A stretch of DNA of 64,000 nt from Mauremys mutica (GCF_020497125.1 NC_059072.1:73725697-73789696); one strand, 5' to 3'; positions 28,001 to 43,000 are shown, numbered from the stretch's first letter. Translations and numbers: made by a program. The notes: generated by a model from the sequence alone, not told the origin.

Positions 28001-31000
28001 GCACTTGTATTCCTCCTGGCCTCCAGTGCCCCCAGACTCTACTGCCTCTCCTCTCCTACATTGCCCTGAGCTCTCTTCTGCATCCTCGCACATGCACCCC
28101 AGGCTGGATTCACTGTTGAGCTGTAGTAACTGCAGCTGCTACCAGCTGGTCTCAAATCCCTGCTCTGGGCGCCACCTCGTGGGGCTCAGTGGGAGATCTC
28201 AGTGCTGGTGCCTTTCCCAGGCACATCCCCCTCAGCCCTGCTTGGAAGAAATCTGGGGGGCATGTGACCCTGCATTCCTTTCCCCCCCCATACACACACA
28301 TGTCACTTATGGCACAATGTAGACCCCATGAAACAGGAATATGTTAATGAGTACTTTTAGAGCACATCAGTGGGGTCTATACTTTAGAGCACTGCACAAC
28401 TCACTGCCCTGTGGTGCGCATTGCTGGACTGTGCAGACAAGCCTCAAGATTTCTTTTCCATCTGATGCTTTCTCAGAGTAGGAGCAAAGGTCCAGATTCC
28501 AGTTCCTGATTTTATTTTTGTTCTTTCCTACCTCTCCTTCTCTGTGGTTTGTTCTGCCCTGCTCTGCCCTTCCCTGTAAATCTGCTTGACTGTAGACCAG
28601 CCAACTGTGAGCAGCATCATGGGCAGCTCACCCCCTTCCTTCAAGCTCCAGAGATGTTTCCTGTCTTTTCCCCGCTGCTATATGAAGGGAGAAAATGGAG
28701 GGAACTCAGATTGAAGGAGTGGTTGAGGAGAAAAATTGAGTGACATTTTAGTAGGTGTCATCTGAAGAAACCTGACAGGGGCAAGAGAGGAGGAAGCTGT
28801 GGAAAGCAATTTGGCAGCAGGAGGGAAAGGGTGGGGGTAGTCTTTGCTTTATACACTTTGATGTCTTTAGCTTATAGTTCAGAGGTAGGTCAGGTAGTCA
28901 AAATACATGACAAAACCATTGGGTTCTGAACTCACAGAGCTGTCAGGAGCACTGATACATCGAACCTGTGTGCTCCATTTCTGAGCTGCATCAATGTTTG
29001 ACATTGTGTCAAAGCCAGGAACACTTGCCTCAGCCAGAATGAAGTTTATTCTCTCATGTGCACATGAAACTGGCAGAGCCAGAGAGGATGGAATATACTA
29101 TATGCTTCACAGAAGTTAAATGAAACAAAATTCAAAAAGTGAAGAAGGATCTGTAACAAAACTGCCTAGTAGTGAGCATACAAAATTGAGGAGGGTGTAG
29201 AATCATAGAAGTAGTGATCAGAAACAGAAAAGGTATTGAATTCCTGTCAGTCAGGGATCGTTGATTAATTTTTCCCCTACAGTGGTAATATTTCTTGTAA
29301 TTAATTAGCAACTTTTATTACAAAAAGCTGTTCTCATTAAATCCCAATTAAAATGTAATTCTAGGTTTCACCACAGGATTTTTGTGAAAAGATGTGGATC
29401 AACAATACCTACTTTTGGAATTATGAATGTGACGCACTTTCTGCATATGTGGCTTTGTGCAACAAACATAACATCTGCATTAAGTGGAGGACACCAGATT
29501 ACTGTTGTAAGTAAATAACACTATTCTATCTCCAGACATAATTTCCTATCTCTGCAACATTTCTGTGTCTTGTATACTAGCCAGCAATTTTTTCTTTTTA
29601 CATATTATTGTCAGAAGATTTGCCCTTTCAATCACAGCCTTGTTAAGTCATGGTAAAATTTCTTAAAACTTTAAAGTTATGCCTTTCATTAAATATGTTG
29701 TTATAACTTAATTCTAATCTTGACTGAATTAGTCATATGTATTCCTAAAGCATAATTTTGTAATTTACGTTGCTAAAAATGTAAAAAATATGCTTTTTAT
29801 TATATAAACATGTTGCTTTTACTACATATTTTCCCCTTTTGAAAATGAAAGCAATACTTTATTTCCTCTGTGTGTGACTTCTAGCTCTGGGTTGTCCTGA
29901 TGGCAAGGAATACCAACCTTGTGTGCAACCCTGTGCAGCCAAAACGTGCCTAAATAAATGGTTCTATGAAGAATCCCCATGCTCCTATTTAAGAGAAGAC
30001 TGTGTGTGTAAAAATGGAACTATTCTCCATAGAACAGACTCTGACCTCTGCATACCTGAAGAAAAATGTGGTAAGTAAAGCTGAGCAGAGTGGCTGAGTA
30101 GGTATGTTAATATAACCCACTAATTGGTGGGTTATATTGACATCTCATAGTAAGTTATGTACCCTATCTTTGCCCAGTCACCAGAGAATGTGAATCTTTT
30201 ACAGCCCCAGATACGGCACTTGGCTCTTTAGCTCAAGCTGCAGAGATTCATGCTTTCAGCTGTGCAGGTCCTTGGTGCAATCCCTATTGTTGGTTAAAGG
30301 GCCATTCCACTAGGATGTTCTTTCTGTGTTCCTACAACTTGTTCCCTCTCTTAGTGCATCCAAGAAGGAAAACAAAGAATGGCTCCTGTCCTCTATATTG
30401 AGTGGCTTTGTGTCCACCCTTTGTTCAAGGTGTTTGTAATTTGGTGGTGCTTTTTGGCCAGCGACTGTACCTGACAGCTTGTTCTGGCAAGCCTAGGCTT
30501 CTAGGCTGTCATGGCTCCTTGGCAGCCCCGGCTTCCAGGGTCTGCAGCTCCAGGACACCATACCAAGCAGACTGCCCCAGAACCAAAGAATTTAAAAATG
30601 TTTGGCTTTTATTCTGAGTTGAAACAAAATTAAACGTAGAAATACTGGAATCCTCCATGACAGCTCTAGTTATAATCCTGTGTTAAAATTCAGACTAATT
30701 ACCACTGAGTCTTATTGGAAAACGGATATAATTAGCTCCATTCCCTGGGGTTTTTAGAACCCCAAACTGTGGTAACTTAACCTGTTTTTTCAGGTGGTGT
30801 CAGGAACAAATCAGTGGGGACACAGCTCCTCAGTCTAATAAATGATTGGTACAAACAGTGCTTTCACTGAAAGCTCCTTCTTTACTGAGTCTCAGGCACA
30901 TACACAGATGCCATAGCAACAGGTTTAGAGCATCCCAGATTATAGTTATCCTAAGTGTGAGATGGTTTCCAGTGATCAACAGCCAGGCTTTCGCGGGCCC

Positions 31001-34000
31001 TACTTTTGTCCACCTGCTGGGGAGATGTCAGTCTTTGCTCAAAGAAAATCTTCCTTGAACTGTTCCAAAGTGTATTTTTGTACTTAATTTTTTATAACTG
31101 ACTTAAATAATGCATATAACTTATAGTTACTCCTAGTGGGTCACCTTAGTAACCCCTAGCCAGTCACAGATATTTTTAGCTTTAGCAAATTGCTCATTTT
31201 TTATTAGCAAAGCATTTTTAATATTTTTAGTTATAACAACAATAAAACATATGTTAGGGGCACTTAAAGTCCAGGTTGGCTATTTATGTATTCCCCTCCA
31301 TTTTCATGGTCTCTTAACTTTCTATCACATACTCCCATTCTAATTAGCAAACCTGCAATCATGCAGCTATTTGGCCTTGCCTTTCAAAGTCCTAACAATT
31401 ATTTTTAATGATATGGTATTTGGTTTTCAGCTAATATTGGCTGGACACACAAAATGACTGAATTTTATGTCAAATTTAATTCTCCCACAAAATTGCCAAT
31501 GTGTAAAGGGAATGGCGGTGTCTATTTGGATCAAATGGTTTTAAATGCCAGTTGCAGGTAGGAAGCTTAGGCTGAAGTTTATGTTGTGGTATTGTTTTTG
31601 AGTTCTAAAAAGATTCAATGAAAGGAGTGAGTTTGGACACTTACTCAGGGTTTGTGGCTCTGTGAGGATGAGGTAGAAAGATTCAGGCCATTCAAATCTA
31701 GGTTATGACAGCAAATGCTTCTTAGAGGATCTAAATGACATGAGGAGTATCAGAGAGACAAAGTAGGCTAGGTAATATCTTTCATTGGACCAACTTCTGT
31801 TGGTGAGAGAGATAAGCTTTAGAGCCACAAATAAAAGATATTACCTCACCCACCTTGTATCTCTAGTACCCTGGGACTGACACAGCTATAACTACACTGC
31901 ATAAAAGGATGTATCAGTAGAGAGGTAATTTCTGATGTAACTGGGACCCAGACAATTCAAGGCTGTAAAGTTAGTCGCTGACTCCTTGAATTTCTCCCAG
32001 AAGCAAAGAGGAAGTATGTGCAGAAACTTGAACTCTGGTGTTATGCACATCAGCTATCATACCATTCAGTGGAGCTGGCATTCTATACCACCTAGAGTTT
32101 CTGTTAATAGAATAGATCAATTAAATTAGTAATTTTCAATGTATCAGATTCAATCATGTTTTAGAAAACAATGCAGACCTTTCAATTAAATACTTGATAA
32201 AATATTGCATATCCTTTTATGCCATGAGGTTTTCCAGCTGACACGTTATTAGTACTCGTCTGGAATAAATTTGTGCTAAATACAGGTCTGAAGGATGTAA
32301 TGTTTTTCTTCCTTAGCATGTACAGATAATGAAGGACAGCCTCGTTCTGCTGGAGAGGTTTGGAATGGGTCCATTAAAGGATGTTGTATGTATAACTGTT
32401 TGGAGAATGGAAGTGTTATTCCTATAGAACCAGAATGCAGTGAAGACCCACTGCCAGTCTGTGAGAGGGAAGGTGAAGTTATCATTAATGTCATTGAAGA
32501 GAGGGCTTGCTGTCCAAAGAAAGTTTGCGGTATGTATGCAGCCAAACATATTTTCCATAACAAATGTGCTAAGGAGGTGTTTACACATTTATTGACATGG
32601 ATTGATTTACAGGCAGGGTTCAGGGTAAAACTTTCAAAAATGCCTAATTGACTTAAGAGTGAAAACCCTATTTTCAAAAGTGACTTAGGGTATATCTACA
32701 TTGCAACTAAACATCAGTGGCTGGCCTGCATCAGCTGGCTTGGGCTCCCGGGGCTCAGGGTGTGGGACTGTAAAATTGCAGTGCAGACATTTGGGCTCAG
32801 GCTGGACCCTGAGCTCTGGGACCCTTCCCACTCCTGGGGTCCCAGAGCTTGGTCTGTAGCCCAAGCCCAAACACAGTTGTAGGCACACCTGTAGGCACGT
32901 AGGACCCAATGTCTCTCAGAAAATCAATGGGATTTACACTCCTAATTGTCTTAGTCACTTTTGAAAATGGGACTCTGGTTTCTAAGGCTGTGTCTACACT
33001 AGAGACCTTACTACTGTACCACTGCAGCTGCATTGCTGTAAGGTCTCTTATGTAGCTGTTCTCTGCCGACGGGAGAGAGCTCTCCCGTCGGCATAATTAA
33101 ACCACCTCCAGCAAGCGATGGTTGCTATGTCAGTGGGAGAGCGTATGTGTTTTTTCATACATCTGACCAACAAAGGTTTTACTGACAAAAGTGCTAGTGT
33201 AGACATAGTCTATGTCATGTAGGCTAATTTTACATAGGCTAAACTTTCCTAAACAGTTTGCAGATTATTCCTGTCTTGGAAGGGATATGATAGAACAGTC
33301 CTCACTTTTAAATAGAAGAGTATGGGCTTGTCTGCATGAACAATTAACCACAGCAAGCTGGAGTGTGAATCTACTCTGCACTAGCCTGACGCAGTGTAAC
33401 TACCTGTGTGGACCCTTTTGATGCACATTAACAGTTTGTTAATGTTCTTTGAGCTGGTCCAAAGAGGACTAGAGCAAAGTGCTCTATAAGCTGTTAACAT
33501 GCATCAGCAGAGTGCACATGGACAGTTAGACTGCGGCAGGCTAGTGTGGGGTAGATTCACACCCCAGCTTGCCATGGTATAAATGTTCATGTAGGCAAAC
33601 CCTAAGGTAATTCTCCCTAGTTGTTGCACATTATGTATTCTATTGTGCAATAATATATAATGGTATTATTGATAACAGTATTGGCAATAGGCCCAAACAC
33701 AGATTGCTGTCCCCTAGTGCTAGGTTTGTTATGTACACAGAGTAGTCCACAGTCCCTGCCGTGAAGGGTTTAAAATCTAAATAGACAAGTCATAGGGTGA
33801 GACAAAGGAAATGTTCTGACTGACCACAGTTTTACACATGGGAGCTGAGATAGAGAGACTTGCCCAAGGAAACACGAGAAGACTTTTTCGCAGAGCCAGG
33901 AACTGAATCCAAATTCCCTTGATCCCATGTCCTCTGCCTTAATGACAACACCGTTCTTCCTCTTATGTAGTTAACTATTTTATTTTCTATTTCCATCAGT

Positions 34001-37000
34001 GAGCTGCCAGCACAGTAGAATGCCTTGTTAGAATCTTCATGATTCTACATCTTTGCACCACTGCTTCTTCTAAGTGAATCATGAATTGGCATGTTACTGT
34101 TTTCCCAGAAAGCAGCTTAGTGTCAGTTGATGGTCAGATGCTAGTTTTCTGTCTGTCCATGTTTCTTGCCAAAAGAAGCATGCTTCTAGTATCTGATATA
34201 CTTGTGGCACATTAGAGACTAACAAATTTATTTGAGCATAAGCTTTCGTGAGCTACAGCCCACTTCATCAGATGTATAGACTGGAACATACAGCAAGAAG
34301 ATATTTATACATACAGAGAACATGAAAAGGTGGAAGTAGCCATACCAACTGAAAGAGGCCAATCAATTGAGATGTCTATGCATCTGATGAAGTGGGCTGT
34401 AGCCCACAAAAGCTTATGCTTAAATAAATTTGTTAGTCTTTAAGGTGCCACAAGTACTCTGTTCTTTTTGCGGATACAGACTAACACGGCTGCTACTCTG
34501 AAAAGTATCTGATATGTTAGTCATAAGATGCTTGTTTTAATGTCTTAATGAAATATTTTTGTGGAAATAAAGGGCAAATGGGATAGCTGAACTGGTATTT
34601 TCACTCTCTAGATAGCTACCTGTAACCACTTGCCAGTTATCAACAAATGTAATGTCTAGTCACATTCATACATATATGAATATTTGCATATGCCATTTTT
34701 TTTCAGAATGTGACATGACTTTGTGTGAGGCTATTATTCCAACATGCAAAAATGGTGAAAAATTGATGGTAGGCTATAGCGCCCTTTCCTGCTGTCCACA
34801 ATACCAATGTGGTAAGTGATATATGGAGACAAGATTAAGAGCATATTTTTCATCCCTACATTGTCTGGTAATTGTACCAGATGACGATTCTGCCTGTATT
34901 AACAGATCACTGTAAATAATTTATGAGAGAGGTTTCTATTCTCTTCCTCATGTTGTTTCTGCTCTGATCCTTAGGGTTTATACTTATTTTTATATTTGTT
35001 CTTTCTGTCAGTTTTGATTTCCAATCAATTTAGTTTTGTTAAGAGAAGAGAAAATGGAAAAAAAAAGTTAAGGAAAATAGATTCTTCTATTTTAGGATTA
35101 CTCATGTGACTTTTTATGAGAGATACTGATTGTCTGTTATGTAGAATGTGATCCCTTGGCATGTCCCAATGCTCCCCGTCCAGAGTGCAGAGAGGACCAA
35201 TTTATTGTTGAAGCAAAACAGGAAGATCCTTGTTGTTTCTCTTATCTATGTGGTAAGAAGCCTTTACTATACTACCTTCCTTGTGGGTAGACAGGATATT
35301 ATAGGGCAGTGGTTCTCAACCTTTTTTCATTTGAGGACTCCTAGAAACTTTTGAATGGAGGTACAAGACCCCTTTAGAAATCTATTGTCTGTGTATATAT
35401 AGTTGAATCTGTTCAGTCAGTTTTCAGTCTGTCTTTCGTGGGCCCCTTAGATATAGTCTGCGGACACCTCCCCACCCAGGGTACTTGGACCACAGGTTAA
35501 GAACCACTGTTGTTAGGTTATCTACAAATGTAAAAAGACGGGTCTCTAGTTGCATACTTGATAAGGCTGCCTGAGAATGCTGTCACAGGATTGGCCTGGG
35601 CAGACACTTACAGCTATAAGTGTCCACTTGCATGTATCATTTTGCAATTTGGGACCTTTATTCCAAGGTTACTTTTTTAAATGTTACTGCTGAACTGCAC
35701 ACTAAAGAATGATGGCATTTCACACACAAGTACAGAAATTGGGCTTATCTGAAAATATTTGGACATATTTCATTTATAGAATTAAGTGACCTTTGCCTTC
35801 AGTCTGCAGCTTCATAGATTATAGCCTACCAACAGTCATTTTTTCAGTCCATGTAGCAACAGTCTAAGCATAAATCTCAACACCAGACAAAGCAATAGAT
35901 ACTTCCATTACTGTATCATTGCATTCAGTTATCTATTTGTTTGAACGTGTTATTCAATAAAAGTTTCTTAGATACCCAGGGGGCTGGCTGGCAGGCAGGC
36001 GGGCACAGTAGAACGTGGGTAGAATAAAACTCATATGTAACAACTTTCTGATGATGTATTTTAAACTTTGTATTTGGTTTTTTCTTTTTAACTTTAGTTT
36101 GTGAGTCTTGCATTGAGCCTGTTCCTTTATGTAATGAGGGGGAAATTCTCACAGTAGATCTTAGCACTATGCGTTCCTGTTGTCCTCGTTACCATTGTGG
36201 TAAGTTTAGCTGTTTTTAATTAAAAGGTTTTACTGTATCTAGTCAATATTATATGCTGAGTATTTATTTTTTTCAACTGATTCAACACTTTCCATCTAAA
36301 GTTGAATTTATCCAAATGTTAAAAATATAGTATTATAAAATGTTCAGTATTGTATAATGTCCTAAGTTATTGCAGTATTTTGGCATCCCTTTCACAGTTT
36401 GCCCTTAACAGGCTCTGAAGAAGTTTCAGTTTTCACCGCTATCCCCATGCATTAGCATTGCAACAAGAAGTGGAATGTTGTTCACCACCATTCTGAAGTG
36501 ACTCCATGCCTCTGGTCAGCTACCGTATACTGACACCTTATCTACTAACTATTTACAGATATACAGCTAGAGCACTCCTGTAACTACTAGTGATTCTGGG
36601 TGCCTCAACTGCTGGGTGACCAACTTGAGTTGCTTTGATGGAGCAAAATTTTCAGATGACTGGCGTTCAGCAGACTTTGAAAATGTAAGACCCTTTAAGG
36701 TGATTCAAGTTGGGCATCAAAAACTGAGATAACCAAAATCGCTAACTTTTGGAAATCGTGGCCTGTCTCTCTATTTGTCCCTTGTACATTGCCAAGAATG
36801 CTATTGGAACTTAACAAATATTAAACAGTAATAACAAAATTCTATGAAAAACCTTCAACGTTGTTAGAATAGTTGATCCATGTTGATCCATGTCATTTCC
36901 CCCCATCTAGTTTGTGATGAGAACCTTTGTTCAATGCCTCTTCTGAACTGCACAGCTGACATGCAACTTGTGAAAGAGAAAGTACCTGGACAGTGTTGTC

Positions 37001-40000
37001 CAGACTGGCACTGTGGTAATTATTTTTTGATCTGCTATTAGTTACTTATTAATAAAAGTTAACATCTTTTGACTGATACACTTTTGTTCCTCTCTCCTTA
37101 GAATGTAGCTGTGAAAATTTTACTATACCAACCTGTAAAGTGGTAAGAAAATTTCCTTTAGTTGTTAGTTACTTAATAACATCCAGTGTTTTTATTCCCC
37201 TCTTTCTTTTTATGCACTATTGTTTCTGTCCCTTCCTTAAGTTTGTCATCATAGGCTATGGGATTGGGGATACCAACACTGCCTATCATATATTTGCCAG
37301 TACATGGATTATAAAATGGGGAGGTGTTGAAACACTGTCTCCTATCTTCCAAATCTAGCTTGTAACCCCCTATTTTAGATCCTGTGTTGCTACCATCAGT
37401 CCACTGGAGAAGCTTGATTATGTGTGTTTTAAGCAGACCTAACTGAAGGGAAGAAAATGTAATCTTACTGTTGTTCAATACTGACTAGGATCTACATGCT
37501 TAAAATTTTACCAGTTACAAAATTAATTTTTGTTATTGAAAGAAATCAGCTTTATGAACATGCTTTGTTTCTAGAAGAATGTTAGCTTGTTTTGTTAATT
37601 ATATATGCTTCCTATGAAAGTTATTAAATATCTTTGACCTTTGTAACATATGAGAGTTTAGATATACTGTCCTCCTCTCTCATTTTCTATTTTGTTTTAA
37701 ACAGACTAGTTGCTATAACCTGGAAAATGCATGATAATGAATGATGTAACTCTGAACTATCACTGTGGTGAAAGGCATATTTTCCCATCACATGCCCTCC
37801 CCCATATGAGTAGAGTCCTGCATGGATACAAAATTTATATCCACTGATGCGGATATCTATGGCAGCCGTCCCTGGTCATGCTAGTGTATCCATGAGTGTA
37901 TGAGCCGCTTGCATGCACTAGCATGACCAGTGACAGCTGCCAATGAGCCTGGTGCCTGCCCCAGTGGGCAGGGATGGCCAGTACAGCCATGCCAGAGGAG
38001 CTGCCCAGGCAGGGTACTGACTCCTGGAAGCAGATGCCCAACATGCTGCAACTTTCGCTGATGCCGCTCCTGGTAGAGCCCTGCACTTCTGTGGATATCC
38101 ACTTTATATCCACAGATGTCTCCATCCGCGAATATAAATTTTGTATCCATGTAGGGCTCTACATATGAGGAACATGTAATGTGGATATAATGCAAGGACT
38201 GTAATATAGATCATAACAGGCCAAATTCTGAACCAATTACAAGAGATGTACGGTAGTACAGAATTTTACACTGAAGTCATGGAGGAGGTTTCAGAGCTGT
38301 CAAAGTGGTATTTTATGACCAGATATACCTTTATTATTAAAATAACCAAGATTTGTCACTTGAAAGTATATCCAAAATAAAGTAAATACAGATTTTTAAA
38401 AAATAAACTAATTAAAACTGAGACAAGATGGGTAAGGTAATATTATTTTATCAGACCAACTTCTGTTGGTGAAAGAGGCAAGTTTCAAAGTTCTTCTTCA
38501 GGTCAGTATTAATTAAAACTCAGATTCAGCTACACTGTCATTATATTCAGACCAAAAGAAAGTGTACCACTTAGTTTTTGTTAACAGTAATGCATCTGGC
38601 AACCATATAATCTGCTGTCTATTGTAATGGATTGTGATTTTCTCTTTCTCAAAGTTTAGGCTGGAGTGGCAGTAGCTTTGTATGTTTTAAGAAAAGGGTG
38701 TCTCCTGTAAGCCTTATAAATTGTATTTGATGTATTTGACTCTGAAACTGTTTCTTACTACACAGGGAGAAGTTCAAAAAATAGACAACAGCATTTATAG
38801 TGCTTGTGGATGCATGCAGTACATCTGTGGTAATTTTTTTTCTTTTTAATGTTATTAATTTTTGTTTTACTAAAGAAAAGCACACAAGCAATGCAGGAGT
38901 GGGCTAATACTGGCCTTCTAAGATGGAAACACTAAAGTGACTTTATATCTACAGTGTATAATGTCTCAATGTTAATTCTAAAGATAGAAGTTTAATTGGT
39001 GAAAAGCTACATTTTTGTGATTTGCAGACTAAATATATATAGATAATTAGATTATCACAGTGTTAAATATTAGAGAAATGCAGAAAATATGAAGACTGAC
39101 TTCAGCCCCAAGCCAGGAGTATTATTAACATTATGTAGTTGTACATTTTATAGCTTTTCAGGTTTTTTTTTAAAGCAGTGTTATGTTGTAGGCTTTCTTT
39201 TCCTCCCAAATACTAGGAAAGTCCCCATTTCTATCCAGTTTAACAATTAAATTCCAAATCAAGTGTAAAACATGGACAAAAATTTTTCATGTATGTGCTG
39301 ATACTGAGTTACCAGCCCCAAATATGGGATTGATTGGGAAAAATCTCAGCCCCACACCCATCTTGGGGCAGATGAGTTTGGGGTAGAAATGTTTGGTCAG
39401 AATGCACTATCCCCGGAAGGGAAATTAAGAGGGGAGAGCCCATGCCTGAGAAATGCCCCCTCAGCCCTCTCAGTGGGTTAGGAGGGACATAATTGGTTGG
39501 ACCAGAAAAAGAAATGCATTGCCCCTGGAAGAGGGGGAAGGTGGGGAGCACGTGCCCCAAAATGCCAGACCTGGGTCCCAGTTTGTTGTATCCTATTGGT
39601 TAGCCAGGAGGGAAGAGTGAGACCTGATTGGCTTCTGTGCCCCTCCCTAAAATAATTTAAACTTCAGGAGCACCCTTGCCTCTTCAGCTGCTCTGCCCTT
39701 CCTCCCTATAGCGTAGAGAGGGAGCTGTGTTTCAAGGCTGCTGCGCGTGTGACTGATCGCCTGGCTATGGGATCAGGGAGGAATTTTTTTTCCTGTTGAG
39801 CCAAAGTGGCAGAGAGTTGGTGTGTTTTTTGCCTTCCTCACAGCATTGTGGACGTGCAGTTAGGATGAAGAAGAAAGGCATTTGGAAGTCTGATATTAAA
39901 TGATAATATAGGAATTTACAGTTTGTCTCAGCTTGCAGCTGGTATCCAGAATGGATAAAAGCTAAAAGGACTACATCCCAGAGGCAAATGAGACCTGGGA

Positions 40001-43000
40001 TTTTTGCTGGTGGACCTTGTGCCTGTAAGAAGGGGAGGCCTGAAGTCTTTGCAGACCAAGGTCCCCTTGTTGGTACTCTGCTCTTTTTGCGAGGTAGGAG
40101 GTGAGGATGAGAGGAGGTAGAAGTGAGCTGAGTCCTAGGAGGTAGACTGAAGGGTTTACCCTGGGTTCTTGGTTATATGATGGGAGCCCTGTAACCTTGC
40201 AGTGGACCCAGCTAAATGGCTTGTGTGTGAGATGAATGTGTGTATACCACCCCTTTTCAGCTGTAAGTGAATAAAGTTGCAGGCTGTTGCTTAAAATCCA
40301 TCCCAGTGACCTTTTCATTTCCCTGTATGTCCTGAGCAGTGCACCACATGCTTTGGAAGAGCACATTGCCTCCTGCCTAGGAAGCCCTCTCACAACTAAA
40401 TATACACATCTAAATGTGACATATTTAAAGTGCGGAGGGCAAATTCAGCACTGATTTTCGTCTCCATAGAACTCTATCAAAATCAGTGGAATTGCACTGG
40501 ATGTAAGGGAACACAGAATTTGTCCCCAGGATGGGAAGTCAAGGAGCTTACTTTGATCAATCCATACTTGTAGTAGTAAACGTCAAAATGGTCACAAAGT
40601 GCAGGATCTAGTCTTAGTTGTTTGAATGAGATTCTGATAATTTGCTTAACGGAAAACATTTTCCTAATGACCCACTTCTTCTCTTTATTATTATTATTAG
40701 AAAAGGATGATGTATGTGTCTTCCAAGAAGTAACTGTGCTGAATCCTGGACAATCGATGATTCAGTATTTGGATGAAAATCTTTGTTACACGGTACAGTG
40801 TTTACAAGAAAAAGATCACAGCACAGGATATCATGCCATGGATTTTACAGTTGTGAACTGTTCTCAACAATGTGATGCTGTGAGTGTTTTTAAAAAGCAA
40901 TTCTGATGTAACTTGTGAACAAAAACATCCTAATTACAGATTATGAAAATTGAATAGAGGATGCTTAACAATACATCTATCCAGCAAGTGGAATAATAAG
41001 AACTTGATTTAATGGCAGTAATCTTGTGTTTGTTGGGTGGTGGCCGATGACAAATCTTGCTTTAGTGAGGTTTTTTTATTTAAGTTTTATAAACAAATTT
41101 TTCATTTTGCAGTTCAGAAGTTGCCAGGAACAAAGAGTTTTTTTTTCAAATTGCAAGTCTATTATTTAAAAATAATAGTTACACGGCAAAAAGTTATAAG
41201 CAGCAGGTAAGAAATATGTGCATATTTTAAGCAGGCTGTGTGTGTAGACAGCACAAGAAACTAGAGAAGTAGTAACTTTGATACAGTATTCCCCACTTGG
41301 GGAATCTAGCTGGCAGTTAGGCTGCAAATGGCTTGCAAGTTATAAGTAGAAATGGACCTGAACTGCAAACTTTCAGATATGGATATTGATCCCTATCCGC
41401 TTTCTGAAAGTTCATGGAGTATTCAGATCTGGGGTTTTGGTTAGGGGTCTTATCTTAGGGCTTGTCTACATGGTGCTGCAGTCTGGACTATCGGGCTGTG
41501 ATTTGCAGAGCCCTCTAAATTGCCCCATGTAGACTCTGCTGACATGAACTAAAAGGTCCAGGACTACACTAAAGTGAACTAGGTACCTTTTAGTCCATGC
41601 CAGCGGGGTCTATATGGGGCACTTAGAACGCTCTACAAATCATACCCCTGTGGTCTGGACTGTGGTGCTGCATAGACAGCCCTTAGTTGTGAAGTATTTA
41701 ACCTCTTAAATGTAGAAACTAGCTTATCTCTGCTAAAGAATTTGAAACCATTCCTCTAACTACATTTTCTCATATTTGAACATTATGTCATTTGGGAGTA
41801 AGACAGATTTTTGCAGTGCACTCTGCATGGGGCTATTCTTGAAGACCACTCAGAAACTTCAGCTTATATAGGAAGAGAATTGTTGTCCGCAGGGCCAGCT
41901 CCAGGCACCAGCGCAGCAAGTTGGTGCTTGGGGTGGCCCATGGAAGGGGGTGGCACATCTGGGTCTTCGGTGGCGGGTCCCTCAGTCGCTCTCGGAGGGA
42001 AGGACCGGCTGCCGAATTGCCACTGAAGAATGAAGCAGTACAGGAGAGCAGCCGCCGATCGCGGCTTTTTATTTTTTTTTCGACACTTGGGGCGGCAAAA
42101 AAGCTGGAGCCAACCCTGGTTGTCCGATTATTTAGTGATGCTTCTCCAGTAAAGCATATGTGTCCTATAGTGTACAGATAGCTAATCAGTTTGCTTCTTG
42201 GGGAAATTATAGATGTTGATCTACCGTGATTGCCTATAAAAAGTCAATAATTTATACTGCCATGATATGAAGAACTTTTAAAGTTTGAGTCTTAGGCCTT
42301 GTCTACACTACCGCAGTAAGTCAACCTAAGTTACTCTACTCCAGCTATGTGAATAACGTAGCTGAAATCAATGTAGCTTAGGTCAACTTCCTGCGGTGTC
42401 TACACTGTGCTGCATCGACGGGAGACGCTCTCCCATCAATTTACCTTAATCTTCTCATTCCGGTGGAGTACCAGAGTCGACCGGAGAGCACTCTACAGTC
42501 AATTTAAAAGCAGCAAAGAATCCTGTGGCACCTTATAGACTAACAGACATTTTGACTAAACGTCTGTTAGTCTATAAGGTGCCACAGGATTCTTTGCTGC
42601 TTTTACAGATCCAGACTAACACGGCTACCCCTCTGATGCAGTCAATTTAGTGGGTCTTCACTAAATCGACCCCCACTGCATTGATCGCAGCAGCGTCAAT
42701 CCCTGGTAAGTGCAGATATGGCCTTAGCTATCTTAGAAACAAAGGGTAAGATCCTCACCCCTGCTCCACACCTTTAGGCCAGATGAAGGGGCTGGAAAAA
42801 TGTAAAGGGGTCCTAAAAAGCCCAGTATCCAGTCAGGAAGAATTCCCTTGTAAGGCTGCCTTCCAGGGACCCCTTCATAAGTGCAGGTGTGTAGGGGGTG
42901 TGCCAGGAGGCAGGCTAGGAGCAAGAGGATTGTGTCGAGCGCAGGACCACAGCACATAGCACTGTGGAGAGTCTGGGCAGTGCTGAAAACTATAGAATGT

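Noticed and set aside
31431..31557. Including this segment as a constitutive otogelin exon
   Set aside because: 127 nt breaks the frame, and direct joining of 30070 to 32317 restores the C-x-C pattern normal for TIL/VWC borders; kept only as a candidate alternative exon.
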